Shown here piece by piece: positions 1-7,485 of a stretch of 9,942 nt of DNA. The translations under genes and the position numbers were made by a program. Each line of letters begins with the position of its first letter. Position 1 is the stretch's first letter. The notes beneath the pieces were generated by a model. The model was not told where the DNA came from. It saw only the letters and a program-made list of their open reading frames with translations, and did no database searches. The DNA lies in assembly GCA_964633445.1 (NCBI GenBank), contig CAZWFW010000040.1, forward strand, positions 1 to 9,942, in the 5' to 3' direction. This DNA is from CAZWFW01 sp964633445 (GTDB taxonomy: Archaea > Undinarchaeota > CAZWFW01).

Positions 1-648
1 TCATTTGCAATACCTTGTGAAGACACTATAGCCGAAGCAGTAGAAACTTCTGCTGTAACGCAGAATAGAGTAGTTTTTGATGATAAGGGTAACATAGAAG
101 GTAAAGGAGAAGATGTTGGAAAAGCCATGATGATCTTCAAGAGACAATATGCTTCAGCACTATATGGATTTGCAAGTACATTTGATGCTTACTATGTAGG
201 GAGACCACAATCAAACCCAAGGCAGCTTGCTGTGCAAGGCGATGAACGGAAGGAAAGAGCTAAACTTGCAGTATTGGCTTACATAAATCTACTTGGGGGC
301 GTATCTGGTGCAAATATATCAAGAGGTTTGCCAGCAATGGAAGTTAGGGAGTTAATAGCAGTTACATCAAATAAGCCTATTCCAATGGCTAAACATGGTT
401 TTTATAGTGATTATATTAAGGAAACTACTAAAATTGCCAATGAATTCTCAAAAGTCTTTGGAACAAAAGTTACAGTTTATATCTACTCCAAAAGTGGAGA
501 GAAGATTGTGTCCCTAAAAGAACAATACGAGGGCAATAGTAATCTTGAGATTAAAGATTACGGCAGTTATATAGAATTAATAAAAGCAGTTGCAAATGAT
601 GTTGAAAAGGGTTTAGATGAAGAGGAAAAGAAGAGTAAAGAGGATTAG
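1..648 (+). CDS. cas7: Cas7 (Csa2/DevR family), type I-A Cascade backbone, 5' end outside window
   Basis: The frame is open from base 1, so this is the C-terminal 215 residues of a protein whose start lies upstream; the first ATG, at 127, is internal. The visible part starts SFAIPCEDTIAEAVETSA and continues with YASALYGFASTFDAYYVGRPQSNP-like text, then GGVSGANISRGLP and TSNKPIPMAKHGFYSDY, which I recognise as archaeal Csa2. The family is usually about 320 residues, so roughly the first third is missing. Cas7 subunits polymerise along crRNA and form the helical backbone of the cytoplasmic Cascade complex. The C-terminus is lysine- and glutamate-rich (last 20 residues). cas5a follows after 2 bases, with an AGAGGA Shine-Dalgarno at 639-644 inside the end of this gene, so the two are co-translated. 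What is seen is the sequence and the coupling; the function is from family knowledge. Confidence 0.93.
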   Translation, partial: SFAIPCEDTIAEAVETSAVTQNRVVFDDKGNIEGKGEDVGKAMMIFKRQYASALYGFASTFDAYYVGRPQSNPRQLAVQGDERKERAKLAVLAYINLLGGVSGANISRGLPAMEVRELIAVTSNKPIPMAKHGFYSDYIKETTKIANEFSKVFGTKVTVYIYSKSGEKIVSLKEQYEGNSNLEIKDYGSYIELIKAVANDVEKGLDEEEKKSKED

Positions 649-650
649 CC

Positions 651-1442
651 ATGAAAGCATTTATAGTTACACTATATTTTCCCTTATTTTCTCTGAAGCA
701 GCCGCTGGCATTTCAGGTAGCGGATACTAACTTACTGCCATCTCCATCATCCTTAAGAGGAGCTTTAGCAAAATCTTTAGCATATATTCATCCAAACCAC
801 TTTAATGGTAATGATTTCCAATCATTAGTTGAAAGTTGGTTACGAAAGGTTGAAGAGATAGTTCCTTTTGTTACAGCCAAACCTAAAAGTTGTGTAATCA
901 AAGGAACGGTGATATTAAGTCGTTTAAGAACTTTAGAACAAAGAGAGCGAAAAGAACCAAGGGATGCTATGAGAAGAGGCATAACTTTCCTATACAAGTT
1001 AAAAGCATGTTTTATAGTAAACGAAAGAAGAGCAATTGAAACGTTAGGTAGTGGTGCTTTGAATAAGATTTGGCGAGCTTTATGGATTATGGACAGAATT
1101 GGAGACACTGAATCATTAATTTTTGTTTCGGATGTCTCTCCTCCAATAGACCCTAAGCAAAAAATTGGATCTGAGGGAGAAGTTAATACAATTACCAACA
1201 TAGACTTCGCTGGCGTATTGGATAATCCGATAATGGATAATATGGATCTTTGTTTCACTTATGAGGCTACTGGTAAAAAAATAAGAAGGCCAAGATATTC
1301 TCGAACGCACTTTTTACCTTTATCTGTCAAAAGAGTTAGAAAATTCATAGTTTATGCACCATATACTTACAAAGTTAAAGTTCGAAGAGGCAGTATTTAT
1401 CAGATAAGAGACCTAAAAGTCGTAGCTGGTGAATCCTTATGA
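651..1442 (+). CDS. cas5a: Cas5a, type I-A Cascade subunit
   Basis: This 263-aa protein begins with a hydrophobic beta strand (KAFIVTLYFPLFSL) and then carries P30-S-P-S-S-L-R36-G37-A-L-A, the proline-(T/S)-hRGAL element characteristic of archaeal Cas5 proteins. Cas5 is a RAMP-fold protein that caps the crRNA 5' handle and joins Cas7 to the large subunit in Cascade. The length is normal for Cas5a. The ATG follows the cas7 stop by 2 bases and has an AGAGGA Shine-Dalgarno at 639-644. The stop overlaps the start of cas3' (ATGA at 1439-1442), so translation is coupled. The subtype call rests mainly on its position between csa2 and the split cas3 genes. Confidence 0.9.
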   Translation: MKAFIVTLYFPLFSLKQPLAFQVADTNLLPSPSSLRGALAKSLAYIHPNHFNGNDFQSLVESWLRKVEEIVPFVTAKPKSCVIKGTVILSRLRTLEQRERKEPRDAMRRGITFLYKLKACFIVNERRAIETLGSGALNKIWRALWIMDRIGDTESLIFVSDVSPPIDPKQKIGSEGEVNTITNIDFAGVLDNPIMDNMDLCFTYEATGKKIRRPRYSRTHFLPLSVKRVRKFIVYAPYTYKVKVRRGSIYQIRDLKVVAGESL

Positions 1443-3058
1443 ATGCTAAAGAATTCTATGGTAAGCTTGGTTTTGAGCCATACAAGCATCAAAAAGAAGC
1501 GTTCGAAAAGATAAACTTCTTAGCGGATCACGGCGGTGTAGTTATAATTAAAGCACCCACAGCATCTGGTAAGACCGAATCTGCCGTAGCACCTTATTTT
1601 GCTGGAGTTTATGATAAGAGTTATTCCTTTGCAAAGCTGATATACGTTTTACCCGCAAGAGCCTTAGCAGATGCTCAGAGAGATCGGTTAGAGGAGATAG
1701 CTAACAAATTAAGATTGAAACTTAAGATAGTTACAGATCATGGAAATGCTTATGATAAACCGATGCTCAATGGAGATGTAGTCGTTTGCACATTAGACAC
1801 GTTTATTTATGGTTATGCGTCCCTTAGGACATTTGGATACAGACTACATTACCCCACAAGCAGTATAGCTACATCTTTAGTCATTTTTGACGAAATTCAG
1901 ATGTTTCAGGACGAAGAATATTATACACCAAGAATTATAGCAAGAATTTTTAAATATTTATACAAATCGAACATACCTTTTGTTGTCATGACAGCAACGC
2001 TCCCTGAAAAGCTTGAGAACATGTTATTCAAGGAGAATAATATCCCAATTAACGAGGATAACATTATAACGTGCGATAAAGCTCGAAGAGGCAACGTTAA
2101 AGTGAAGTATAGTCCTTCAATACTGATGAAATCTCTTGACGAGTTTATAGATGAAATTAAAAATTCAAGAAAAGTCGGTATAATTCTTAATACGGTACCT
2201 AAAGCTCAAAAAGTGTACGAGAAATTAAAAGAAGTCTTAAAAGACGACAAGAAAGTTATACTGCTTCATTCTAGGATAAAATCTGGTGAGAGAGAGGGAA
2301 GGGAAAAATCACTTAGGAAACTCGATGAATTTATAGTTGTCGCAACTCAAGTGATTGAAGCAGGTTTAGATATTAGCTTAAATTTTATGCTAACAGAATT
2401 GGCACCGGCCGACGCCCTTATACAGAGAATTGGTAGAGTTGCTAGAAGAGAAAATGAAATTGGCAGAGCTGTGATATTCGAAGTTAATAATCAAGTAGAG
2501 CCCTATCCCAATAATCTCATAGAGAATACGAGAAAAATTATAGATAACATTGGAAATTGCTTAAATGATCTAAATAAGATTCAAAAAGTAGTTAATGAAG
2601 TTTATAAGGGTATAGAAATTTCTGAACATTCACTTTTGATTCAAGCTGATTTATACTTTGATGAATTACGTCTATTTTCGCTACCGCCAGAGTATGAATT
2701 AAGAGTTAGACCAGAACTATATGTGACACTTTTCGTACCTCCACATGATTCAATTGATAAGATAACGGAGGAGGCCAAGATAGATTGGAGTAAGAAAAGT
2801 CACTTGGGGGATTTAGGTTTTAACATTAAAGATAATTCATTCAACGTATCAGTTTCATGGATTAGGCAGAAGTTGGAGAATCAAAAAGATTTGCTTCTTA
2901 AGGTGAATAATAAGTACGTTTGTTTAGATGGACGATTTGATGGAGATCGAAGACAGAAGATTTTTGGATTTAGCACCTGTTCATGGATAGAACCTTACAG
3001 AATCTACGTTTTAAATCCCAAATTTTATAGTGAGGATTATGGGTTAAAGGTGAGTTAA
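1439..3058 (+). CDS. cas3': Cas3' superfamily 2 helicase of type I-A CRISPR (no HD domain)
   Basis: The 539-aa protein is an ATP-dependent DNA helicase/translocase acting with Cascade. Visible motifs are Walker A APTASGKT (residues 39-46), motif II D151-E-I-Q154, motif III TATLP (from T185), a second RecA lobe with VVATQVIEAGLDIS, and motif VI QRIGRVARR (from Q329). The HD nuclease found N-terminally in most Cas3 proteins is absent; it is encoded by the next gene, the split arrangement typical of type I-A. Motif II reads DEIQ rather than the commoner DExH. The start overlaps the cas5a stop as ATGA, with GGTGA at 1428-1432 as a possible Shine-Dalgarno. The residues after about 400 have no motif I recognise and are probably the accessory C-terminal region. 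Confidence 0.95.
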   Translation: MNAKEFYGKLGFEPYKHQKEAFEKINFLADHGGVVIIKAPTASGKTESAVAPYFAGVYDKSYSFAKLIYVLPARALADAQRDRLEEIANKLRLKLKIVTDHGNAYDKPMLNGDVVVCTLDTFIYGYASLRTFGYRLHYPTSSIATSLVIFDEIQMFQDEEYYTPRIIARIFKYLYKSNIPFVVMTATLPEKLENMLFKENNIPINEDNIITCDKARRGNVKVKYSPSILMKSLDEFIDEIKNSRKVGIILNTVPKAQKVYEKLKEVLKDDKKVILLHSRIKSGEREGREKSLRKLDEFIVVATQVIEAGLDISLNFMLTELAPADALIQRIGRVARRENEIGRAVIFEVNNQVEPYPNNLIENTRKIIDNIGNCLNDLNKIQKVVNEVYKGIEISEHSLLIQADLYFDELRLFSLPPEYELRVRPELYVTLFVPPHDSIDKITEEAKIDWSKKSHLGDLGFNIKDNSFNVSVSWIRQKLENQKDLLLKVNNKYVCLDGRFDGDRRQKIFGFSTCSWIEPYRIYVLNPKFYSEDYGLKVS

Positions 3059-3059
3059 G

Positions 3060-3863
3060 ATGACGAACGATATTAAGTTTAATATTCTTGCTTGGAGAGA
3101 TAAAGAGGATATAGCAAGACAACAATCCTATGAGACACATATTCATAAAATGATTGAGTGTTGGGAGAATTACCTTAAGCCAAAATATATAAAATCTTTA
3201 CGAAGAGTTTTGGAACTCAACGAAAATGCTCTCAATTATATCGTTAAATATATGTTAATAGTCCATGATAGTGGTAAGTGCACAGAGTATTACCAGCAAA
3301 ATATAATGAGTCCTAAAAGATATAGACACGAGATCATAAGTTCCTACTTAGCATGTAGGCTCATAGATAATGTCATCGATACTAAGATTAAATACTTAGT
3401 TTCAGGAGCCATTCTTTTACATCACGAGCCTATATTAATGGGCAGTATAAGTTATCAGAGAGAAAGGGGCATAACTTTAACGGATATAAGGGGTAGAATT
3501 GAGTATCCATCGGGATCTAAAAGAGATGATAGTGCAAGGAGATTACATTACGATTTTAAAAGACTTTTTAAGTATTTGTTTGAACGATATTTAAGTGATA
3601 ATAATGAGATACTGGCAAAAATTATTAGTAATATGGCAAATCTAAGTGATAGGATAGATATTAATGATCTGATAAATACGCTTGGTAACATTGTGGCAAT
3701 ACTATCACTTGCTGGGGATGACGCTTGGAGACATAAAATGAGATTTCAGGTTTCTGCATTGCAATATATTCTAGTGGTTTGCGATTATTACAGTTCTAAA
3801 GATAGAAGTCCAAAGGAATTTGAATTTTTGAAAGAAATAAAGTGGGAGTGGGGCGATTTGTGA
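3060..3863 (+). CDS. cas3'': Cas3'' HD-domain nuclease of type I-A CRISPR
   Basis: The 267-aa protein carries an HD metal-dependent phosphohydrolase signature in order: H27 (YETHIH), H69-D70 in VHDSGK (K73), H90-E91 in YRHEI, and H121-H122 in ILLHHEP. These are the expected metal ligands of Cas3'' nucleases, which cut single-stranded DNA exposed by Cas3' and Cascade. The stand-alone HD protein directly after the helicase is the type I-A arrangement. The ATG lies 1 base after the cas3' stop, and the Shine-Dalgarno AAAGGTGAG (3046-3054) overlaps the end of cas3'. The stop overlaps the ATG of the next gene by one base (TGATG, 3861-3865). All expected catalytic residues are present, so it should be active. 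Confidence 0.93.
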   Translation: MTNDIKFNILAWRDKEDIARQQSYETHIHKMIECWENYLKPKYIKSLRRVLELNENALNYIVKYMLIVHDSGKCTEYYQQNIMSPKRYRHEIISSYLACRLIDNVIDTKIKYLVSGAILLHHEPILMGSISYQRERGITLTDIRGRIEYPSGSKRDDSARRLHYDFKRLFKYLFERYLSDNNEILAKIISNMANLSDRIDINDLINTLGNIVAILSLAGDDAWRHKMRFQVSALQYILVVCDYYSSKDRSPKEFEFLKEIKWEWGDL

Positions 3864-5074
3864 TGATTGTGTTACATACACCTGGACATCATGAAGTAAC
3901 AGATACGCTAATAATGTACGGGTTGGTAGAAGTAATTAAAACTTATAGACCTTTCTCTGCTGTTAAGATAATACCAAGTGGTGATAGATACTTAATTCAA
4001 ACGGATTTAGATAAAGATGCAATTTTAAAGGCTTTGGAATATTATGCTCGTAACCGCTGGTTTGTTAAGACATATTTATCTAGAAAACCTAAAGAAGATA
4101 AACCAAGCAGAAATTATGTTTTATCACTCTTCAGGAAATTACCCTCTACGCTAAAAATTCATATGTTACAGCGAGGAAATGAAGAAAAACAATTTAAAAA
4201 TATTATAGATTCTCTTGAATTTTTATCAAATATAAAAACAAACATTGAATCTATTTTTGGTAGATTTAAAAATAAGTATGATTTGATTGATAGATTTTTA
4301 TACATTAGTGAGAATCACAGAAAAATAGAGGGAGGAGAAAAAATAGAAGTACTTTGTGGTAAAAGATCAAAAAGTGGTAGATATCCAGTAATAGTGGCTA
4401 ACTTACCAATAGCTCCATTTGGTGGGACTGTTCAGAAAGTAGGTGCTTATCGTCTATGTAAACTCTGTGTAGCCCTTGCATGGATCGGTCTTTTTTATTT
4501 TTCAAGTAGAATTACAGTAAACAGTGAAAATACTCAACATACATATATTCATGTATTTAAACCCGAGAATCTCGCTAATGGTAATATAATTTTAATGTTA
4601 AGGAATATCGCACAAATTAGCTTCTTTAGAACCAGTCCTCTCAAAAAGAGTGGTAAAGATTTAGTAGCACCTAGCATCGTTATACCCCTAGTTTTGCTTA
4701 GTTTCGGAGAAACTTCTGGAGCACTATTAGAAACAGAGTGGAAATCAATAACTTATGTATTATCTGGTGAGAGAAGAGCAAATACTTGGAGAACGGCTAT
4801 TCGTTCTGTAAAAGTATTTCAAATAAATAGTTTAATGAGTTTTGTGGAAAAAGCTAAAACTTATAGTGGAAAATATGTTCGTTTAGTAGATAGCTTAAGT
4901 AAAAGTGAAGATGGACTGTTATCTTTATCTATGTTAAGTGAAGCTATTATTTATCATGATATTGATAGACTCTATACAGCAATCCGACAGATACGAAATG
5001 TTTTAGCACAAAAAGGAAGTGAAACGTTACTTGATGAAGGAATAATAAAGGCAGCGTTTGAGGTTTTGACTTAA
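3863..5074 (+). CDS. csa4: Csa4/Cas8a2-like large subunit of type I-A Cascade
   Basis: The 403-aa protein starts MIVLHTPGHHEVTDTLIMYG and contains a possible zinc site: C165 (VLCGKRS) plus C199-x-x-C202 (LCKLC). Position and the N-terminal text fit Csa4 (Cas8a2), the diverged large subunit that recognises the PAM and contacts target DNA. I favour the ATG at 3863 because it overlaps the cas3'' stop as TGATG and follows a GGAGTGGGG stretch (3845-3853). An in-frame GTG at 3842 would add 7 residues, and a GTG at 3860 one. Cas8 proteins are very divergent, so the assignment depends partly on gene order; the operon role is secure, the exact family name less so. It is the last clear gene of the interference operon. 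Confidence 0.8.
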   Translation: MIVLHTPGHHEVTDTLIMYGLVEVIKTYRPFSAVKIIPSGDRYLIQTDLDKDAILKALEYYARNRWFVKTYLSRKPKEDKPSRNYVLSLFRKLPSTLKIHMLQRGNEEKQFKNIIDSLEFLSNIKTNIESIFGRFKNKYDLIDRFLYISENHRKIEGGEKIEVLCGKRSKSGRYPVIVANLPIAPFGGTVQKVGAYRLCKLCVALAWIGLFYFSSRITVNSENTQHTYIHVFKPENLANGNIILMLRNIAQISFFRTSPLKKSGKDLVAPSIVIPLVLLSFGETSGALLETEWKSITYVLSGERRANTWRTAIRSVKVFQINSLMSFVEKAKTYSGKYVRLVDSLSKSEDGLLSLSMLSEAIIYHDIDRLYTAIRQIRNVLAQKGSETLLDEGIIKAAFEVLT

Positions 5075-5098
5075 ATAGATATAGGAGCGGGGAAAATA

Positions 5099-5279
5099 AT
5101 GAAATCCAAGCTTTGTATTTTAATTGCAGAGAAAAAACCTTAAGAAGGAAGTGACGGGTTTCAAAAATTTACACTATAATCGAATTTGCAAGAAAATTTT
5201 GCTTCTGCTAACTATACCAATCTTCTGCGACTATTATTGCTCTAAGTATAGAAAAACTAAGGAAACGAGATTAGAATGA
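5099..5279 (+). pseudogene. Possible frameshifted small gene after csa4
   Basis: An ATG at 5099, five bases after GGAGCGGGG (5085-5093), opens 14 codons (MKSKLCILIAEKKP) ending in TAA at 5141-5143. At the A6 run in 5132-5137 the frame ending at 5279 takes over and is open for 51 codons from 5124. Removing one A would join them into a protein of about 59 residues ending ...KETRLE. The second part contains FCDYYCSKYRK, with two closely spaced cysteines. I do not recognise a family. It could be a decayed operon gene, a gene with a sequencing error or programmed slippage at the A run, or chance. Seen directly: the ribosome site, two frames and the homopolymer. Everything else is inference. Confidence 0.3.
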
Positions 5280-5300
5280 TATAAAGATTATTGCGGAAAC

Positions 5301-5310
5301 TTTTTAATAT
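5301..5310 (+). promoter_or_regulatory. Possible TATA box for the PIN gene
   Basis: TTTTTAATAT resembles an archaeal box A. A start about 25 bases downstream would leave a leader of about 45 bases before the ATG at 5379. The leader has no clear Shine-Dalgarno. Similar AT-rich words are common here, so this is weak. Confidence 0.3.
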
Positions 5311-5378
5311 TGAAGGAAGAATTTGAGTTATAGTGAGAACTTTGTATCTACAGTAGAAAACTCAGAAGTAAATTTAAG

Positions 5379-5939
5379 ATGGAGGGTAAGAAAAAGGTTT
5401 CTATTTATGTAGATACGGGTGCTTTAATTTGTTTCTTCCTAGAGGAGGGTTGGAAAGTTATAGAGGATTATTTCGGTTCAGAACTGGAGGAACATAATGT
5501 AGAGTTCTGTATAAGCCCGTTTACTCTCGAAGAGTTCTTTTATACGATTCTCTACAAAGATGATATTATTAGGAGAATTGTTGATGGAAAGGATGTTAAA
5601 GAAAAAGTTAGTAATTTCTTTGAAAAATACGGTAAGAGATTTGCAGAGTTTCTCGGCAGCTTCAGAATTGTGGGCGCTCCTTCAGAAATAACTTTTCTTT
5701 TTGCTAATAAAAAATATCTTAGCACGCTTACAAGTAAAGTTAGAACATATGATCTATTACATTTGCTTGTAGCTATAGCTAGCGAACTTGACGGTATCAT
5801 AACAAAAGATGACAAGTTTGTTAAATGGCTAAAGAGGAATAAGAAAATTTTTGAGGGAAACTTGAAGGAAGATTTCAAAATATTTTTAATAAATTTAGAA
5901 GATGAAGAAATACAAATTTATAGATTTAAGGATCTCTAG
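5379..5939 (+). CDS. PIN-domain protein, probable endoribonuclease (VapC-like fold)
   Basis: The 186-aa protein has the PIN acidic pattern: D12 in SIYVDTGALI, E51/E52 in FTLEEFF, D125 in YDLLHLLVAIA, and D138 with D144/D145 in LDGIITKDDKFVKWLK. PIN enzymes are Mg2+-dependent ribonucleases, and many are VapC toxins. At 186 aa it is longer than usual VapC proteins (about 130-140), and no VapB-like antitoxin ORF lies directly upstream or downstream, so an orphan nuclease or rRNA/tRNA-processing role is equally possible. The ATG directly precedes the first beta strand, which supports the start. It lies between the interference and adaptation genes and ends exactly one base before the end of the opposing gene at 5940. 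All expected acids are present, so activity is likely; the target is unknown. Confidence 0.8.
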   Translation: MEGKKKVSIYVDTGALICFFLEEGWKVIEDYFGSELEEHNVEFCISPFTLEEFFYTILYKDDIIRRIVDGKDVKEKVSNFFEKYGKRFAEFLGSFRIVGAPSEITFLFANKKYLSTLTSKVRTYDLLHLLVAIASELDGIITKDDKFVKWLKRNKKIFEGNLKEDFKIFLINLEDEEIQIYRFKDL

Positions 5940-6659
5940 CTACCTCTCTGCTAACATTGCTAGTTTTATAACATCTCTTTTACCAAGTTTAGCAATTCCT
6001 GCAGTAAAAGGATTTAACAAATGATATATTTTGTGGTATGAGCTTGTAAGTCTTGCAAGTTGCATTAATGTTAACCTTTTATATCCACCAAAAGCTAGAT
6101 AAAGTGCTATTATTGGAGCTTCAAAAAGCATAAGCTTTTCAGGAAATACTAAGCTTTTTTCAAGCAAATTTAAATATTCTTCTTTCTTAAGCTCTTTTAT
6201 CATCTTATGATCTAATTTAATAAGTTCTGGATAAAGATCAAGTACAAAAGATAGATACTCAGAAAGAGGTTGCAGCTCCTTCATCCTTTTAAGTACATCA
6301 TTTATTTTTTCTAACTTCTCTTTAAATTCACGAAATTCTTTTTCTTCTATTTTCAGTTTTTTCAGTTTATAATAGTTTCTTTTAACTTTTTCAGAAAGTT
6401 TTCTATTTTCTTCAATCATTAAATCTAAGTAATTTGTGGAGGCAAGTATTTTGAGTAATCTAGATATTCTTAGTTCTATTAGATTTAAAATAAGCATTGT
6501 TTCAAAAGATCTTTTGGAATGACAATAATAAAGTCTTCTGAAGATACCTTCCTGAGATATTTTCTCTAATCTTTTCTTTAAAAGCGGTCTATAGGATAAA
6601 ATAGCTATAGTAGGTAATACTGCGGTATCAGCGTATAAAGATAAAGCTTTGGTATTCAT
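5940..6659 (-). CDS. Unrecognised 239-aa helical protein with coiled coil
   Basis: I do not recognise this family. The 239-aa sequence is rich in Leu, Lys and Glu, and residues about 80-130 look like a charged coiled coil. The N-terminus SLYADTAVL (D11) resembles the first strand of PIN domains, including the neighbouring gene's SIYVDTGAL, but no further PIN acids are evident. Residues about 195-228 (RLTLMQLARLT... GIAKLGKR) could be a helix-turn-helix-like segment; this is a guess from pattern. There is no signal peptide and no clear transmembrane helix. A possible Shine-Dalgarno AAGGA (6668-6672) lies 8 bases before the ATG. The gene meets the PIN gene tail to tail with no intervening base, and lies downstream of cas4 on the same strand, 234 bases away. 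The ORF itself is secure; the function is unknown. Confidence 0.75.
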   Translation of the reverse strand: MNTKALSLYADTAVLPTIAILSYRPLLKKRLEKISQEGIFRRLYYCHSKRSFETMLILNLIELRISRLLKILASTNYLDLMIEENRKLSEKVKRNYYKLKKLKIEEKEFREFKEKLEKINDVLKRMKELQPLSEYLSFVLDLYPELIKLDHKMIKELKKEEYLNLLEKSLVFPEKLMLFEAPIIALYLAFGGYKRLTLMQLARLTSSYHKIYHLLNPFTAGIAKLGKRDVIKLAMLAER

Positions 6660-6698
6660 TCCTCTTTTCCTTGAGAAAATTTTTACTATTTAAAATTT

Positions 6699-6709
6699 AG
6701 TTTTTAAAG
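6699..6709 (-). promoter_or_regulatory. Possible TATA box for the 239-aa gene
   Basis: On the minus strand this reads TTTAAAAAC-like, about 40-50 bases before the ATG at 6659. Together with the AAGGA ribosome site it would give a leader of about 15-20 bases. An alternative AT-rich word is at 6711-6718. The support is weak. Confidence 0.25.
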
Positions 6710-6764
6710 GAATATATGAATCTTATCTACTTATTGGGTTGTCAACTATACTAATTTCCAAAGT

Positions 6765-6883
6765 AAAAAGTTAATTAGATAAAGCTCTCCTCAATAGTTT
6801 TGGCAAGGGTAGGCAAAATGCAAATACTGGATATTACTTTGCAAAATTTTAAAAAGAATTCTCTCTTAGTCAATTAACTTTTT
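6765..6883. repeat. 12-bp perfect inverted repeat bounding a 119-base segment
   Basis: AAAAAGTTAATT at 6765-6776 is matched by its exact reverse complement AATTAACTTTTT at 6872-6883, separated by 95 bases. The segment lies between the end of cas4 (6894) and the promoter side of the 239-aa gene. It could be a MITE-like remnant, ends of a structured 3' region of the cas4 transcript, or chance in AT-rich DNA. I see no exact flanking target-site duplication. Confidence 0.4.
6846..6856 (-). terminator. Possible oligo-T terminator after cas4
   Basis: On the minus strand, downstream of the cas4 stop, the sequence reads CTTTTTAAAAT, a short T-run of the kind that ends archaeal transcripts. It lies about 40 bases after the stop. 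Only five Ts and no hairpin, so the support is weak. Confidence 0.25.
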
Positions 6884-6893
6884 GGTTCAAATT

Positions 6894-7442
6894 TTAAAAT
6901 GATTTGCAAATATCTCTGAAATCGCAGTTTTTGCAAGATAGCATTTTTCTTGGCTTTGGCACATAATGCTTTTCAACAATTTCATGACATTTCGTAACAC
7001 AATCCTCAACATAATTGCGTATATAATCTGTGATATAGATTTTAACAAACTCTTTCTTTTCAGACAAGTAAAGATAACCATGCTTCACAGGCTTGTTTAT
7101 AGTATCCTCAAGCAAAATGCAATACAAAGCTAAGCTGTATTTCCACCAACTCCTTACTTTTGCACTATACTTCACCTCGACAGGAACCAAGGCATCAACA
7201 TCTTCAACCAAATAATCAATCTTTCCCCTAACGCATAGTCTTTCACTTTGTACCTCATAACCTTTTGCAACAATTTTAAACCTCTTAGCAATTTCTTTTT
7301 CAGCTTCAGCCTCAACCTCTTTGCCAACATCGCTCCAATAACCTTTAAACCTCTCTTGACCGAGAGCAACAACGAAATAGAAAACCATAGGACAAAAGAA
7401 GTATTCCTCAACATCTCTTGCAATCAAAAACTTTTTTACCAT
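6894..7442 (-). CDS. cas4: Cas4, RecB-like nuclease with Fe-S cluster
   Basis: The 182-aa protein has the Cas4 layout: an N-terminal cysteine C17 in YFFCPMVF, the RecB-like nuclease core with D76 in GKIDYL and E89-x-K91 in PVEVKY, and a C-terminal cluster C170-x2-C173-x5-C179 (SCKNCDFRDIC). The four cysteines are expected to hold a 4Fe-4S cluster. Cas4 trims prespacers and helps choose PAM-adjacent DNA for Cas1-Cas2. Length is normal and all key residues are intact. The ATG has no strong Shine-Dalgarno (the leader ends TTGGGATT) and shares a 43-base divergent promoter region with the 290-aa gene. In minus-strand order it follows cas2 but is separated from it by that oppositely oriented gene. 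Confidence 0.93.
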   Translation of the reverse strand: MVKKFLIARDVEEYFFCPMVFYFVVALGQERFKGYWSDVGKEVEAEAEKEIAKRFKIVAKGYEVQSERLCVRGKIDYLVEDVDALVPVEVKYSAKVRSWWKYSLALYCILLEDTINKPVKHGYLYLSEKKEFVKIYITDYIRNYVEDCVTKCHEIVEKHYVPKPRKMLSCKNCDFRDICKSF

Positions 7443-7485
7443 AATCCCAATCTTTTAATCAAACCTAATTAATTTTAAATTTAAA
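7443..7485. promoter_or_regulatory. Divergent promoter region between cas4 and the 290-aa gene
   Basis: Only 43 very AT-rich bases separate the two start codons. On the plus strand CTTTTAAT (7452-7459) is centred about 30 bases before the ATG at 7486, which fits a leaderless transcript. On the minus strand AATTTAAAATTAATTA-like DNA (about 7466-7482) lies 25-40 bases before the cas4 ATG. The two promoters must overlap, so transcription of one could interfere with the other. Exact boxes are inferred by spacing only. Confidence 0.5.

Larger units (their letters stand above)
5075..5378. other. Intergenic region between csa4 and the PIN gene
   Basis: These 304 bases have no complete gene. They hold a Shine-Dalgarno-like GGAGCGGGG (5085-5093) followed by an ATG with only 14 codons, then an overlapping 51-codon open stretch in another frame (described separately), and a TATA-like TTTTTAATAT at 5301-5310. 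I see no CRISPR repeat, tRNA or strong hairpin. Small AT-rich inverted words such as GCAA...TTGC near 5189 are not convincing structures. Confidence 0.6.

Noticed and set aside
788..1258. Minus-strand ORF of 156 codons inside cas5a
   Set aside because: It lies fully antisense to a recognisable cas5a, with no family signature and no ribosome site.
6818..6877. 19-codon ORF on the plus strand in the cas4/239-aa gene gap
   Set aside because: Too short, AT-rich, with only a weak GGTAGG before the ATG; likely chance.
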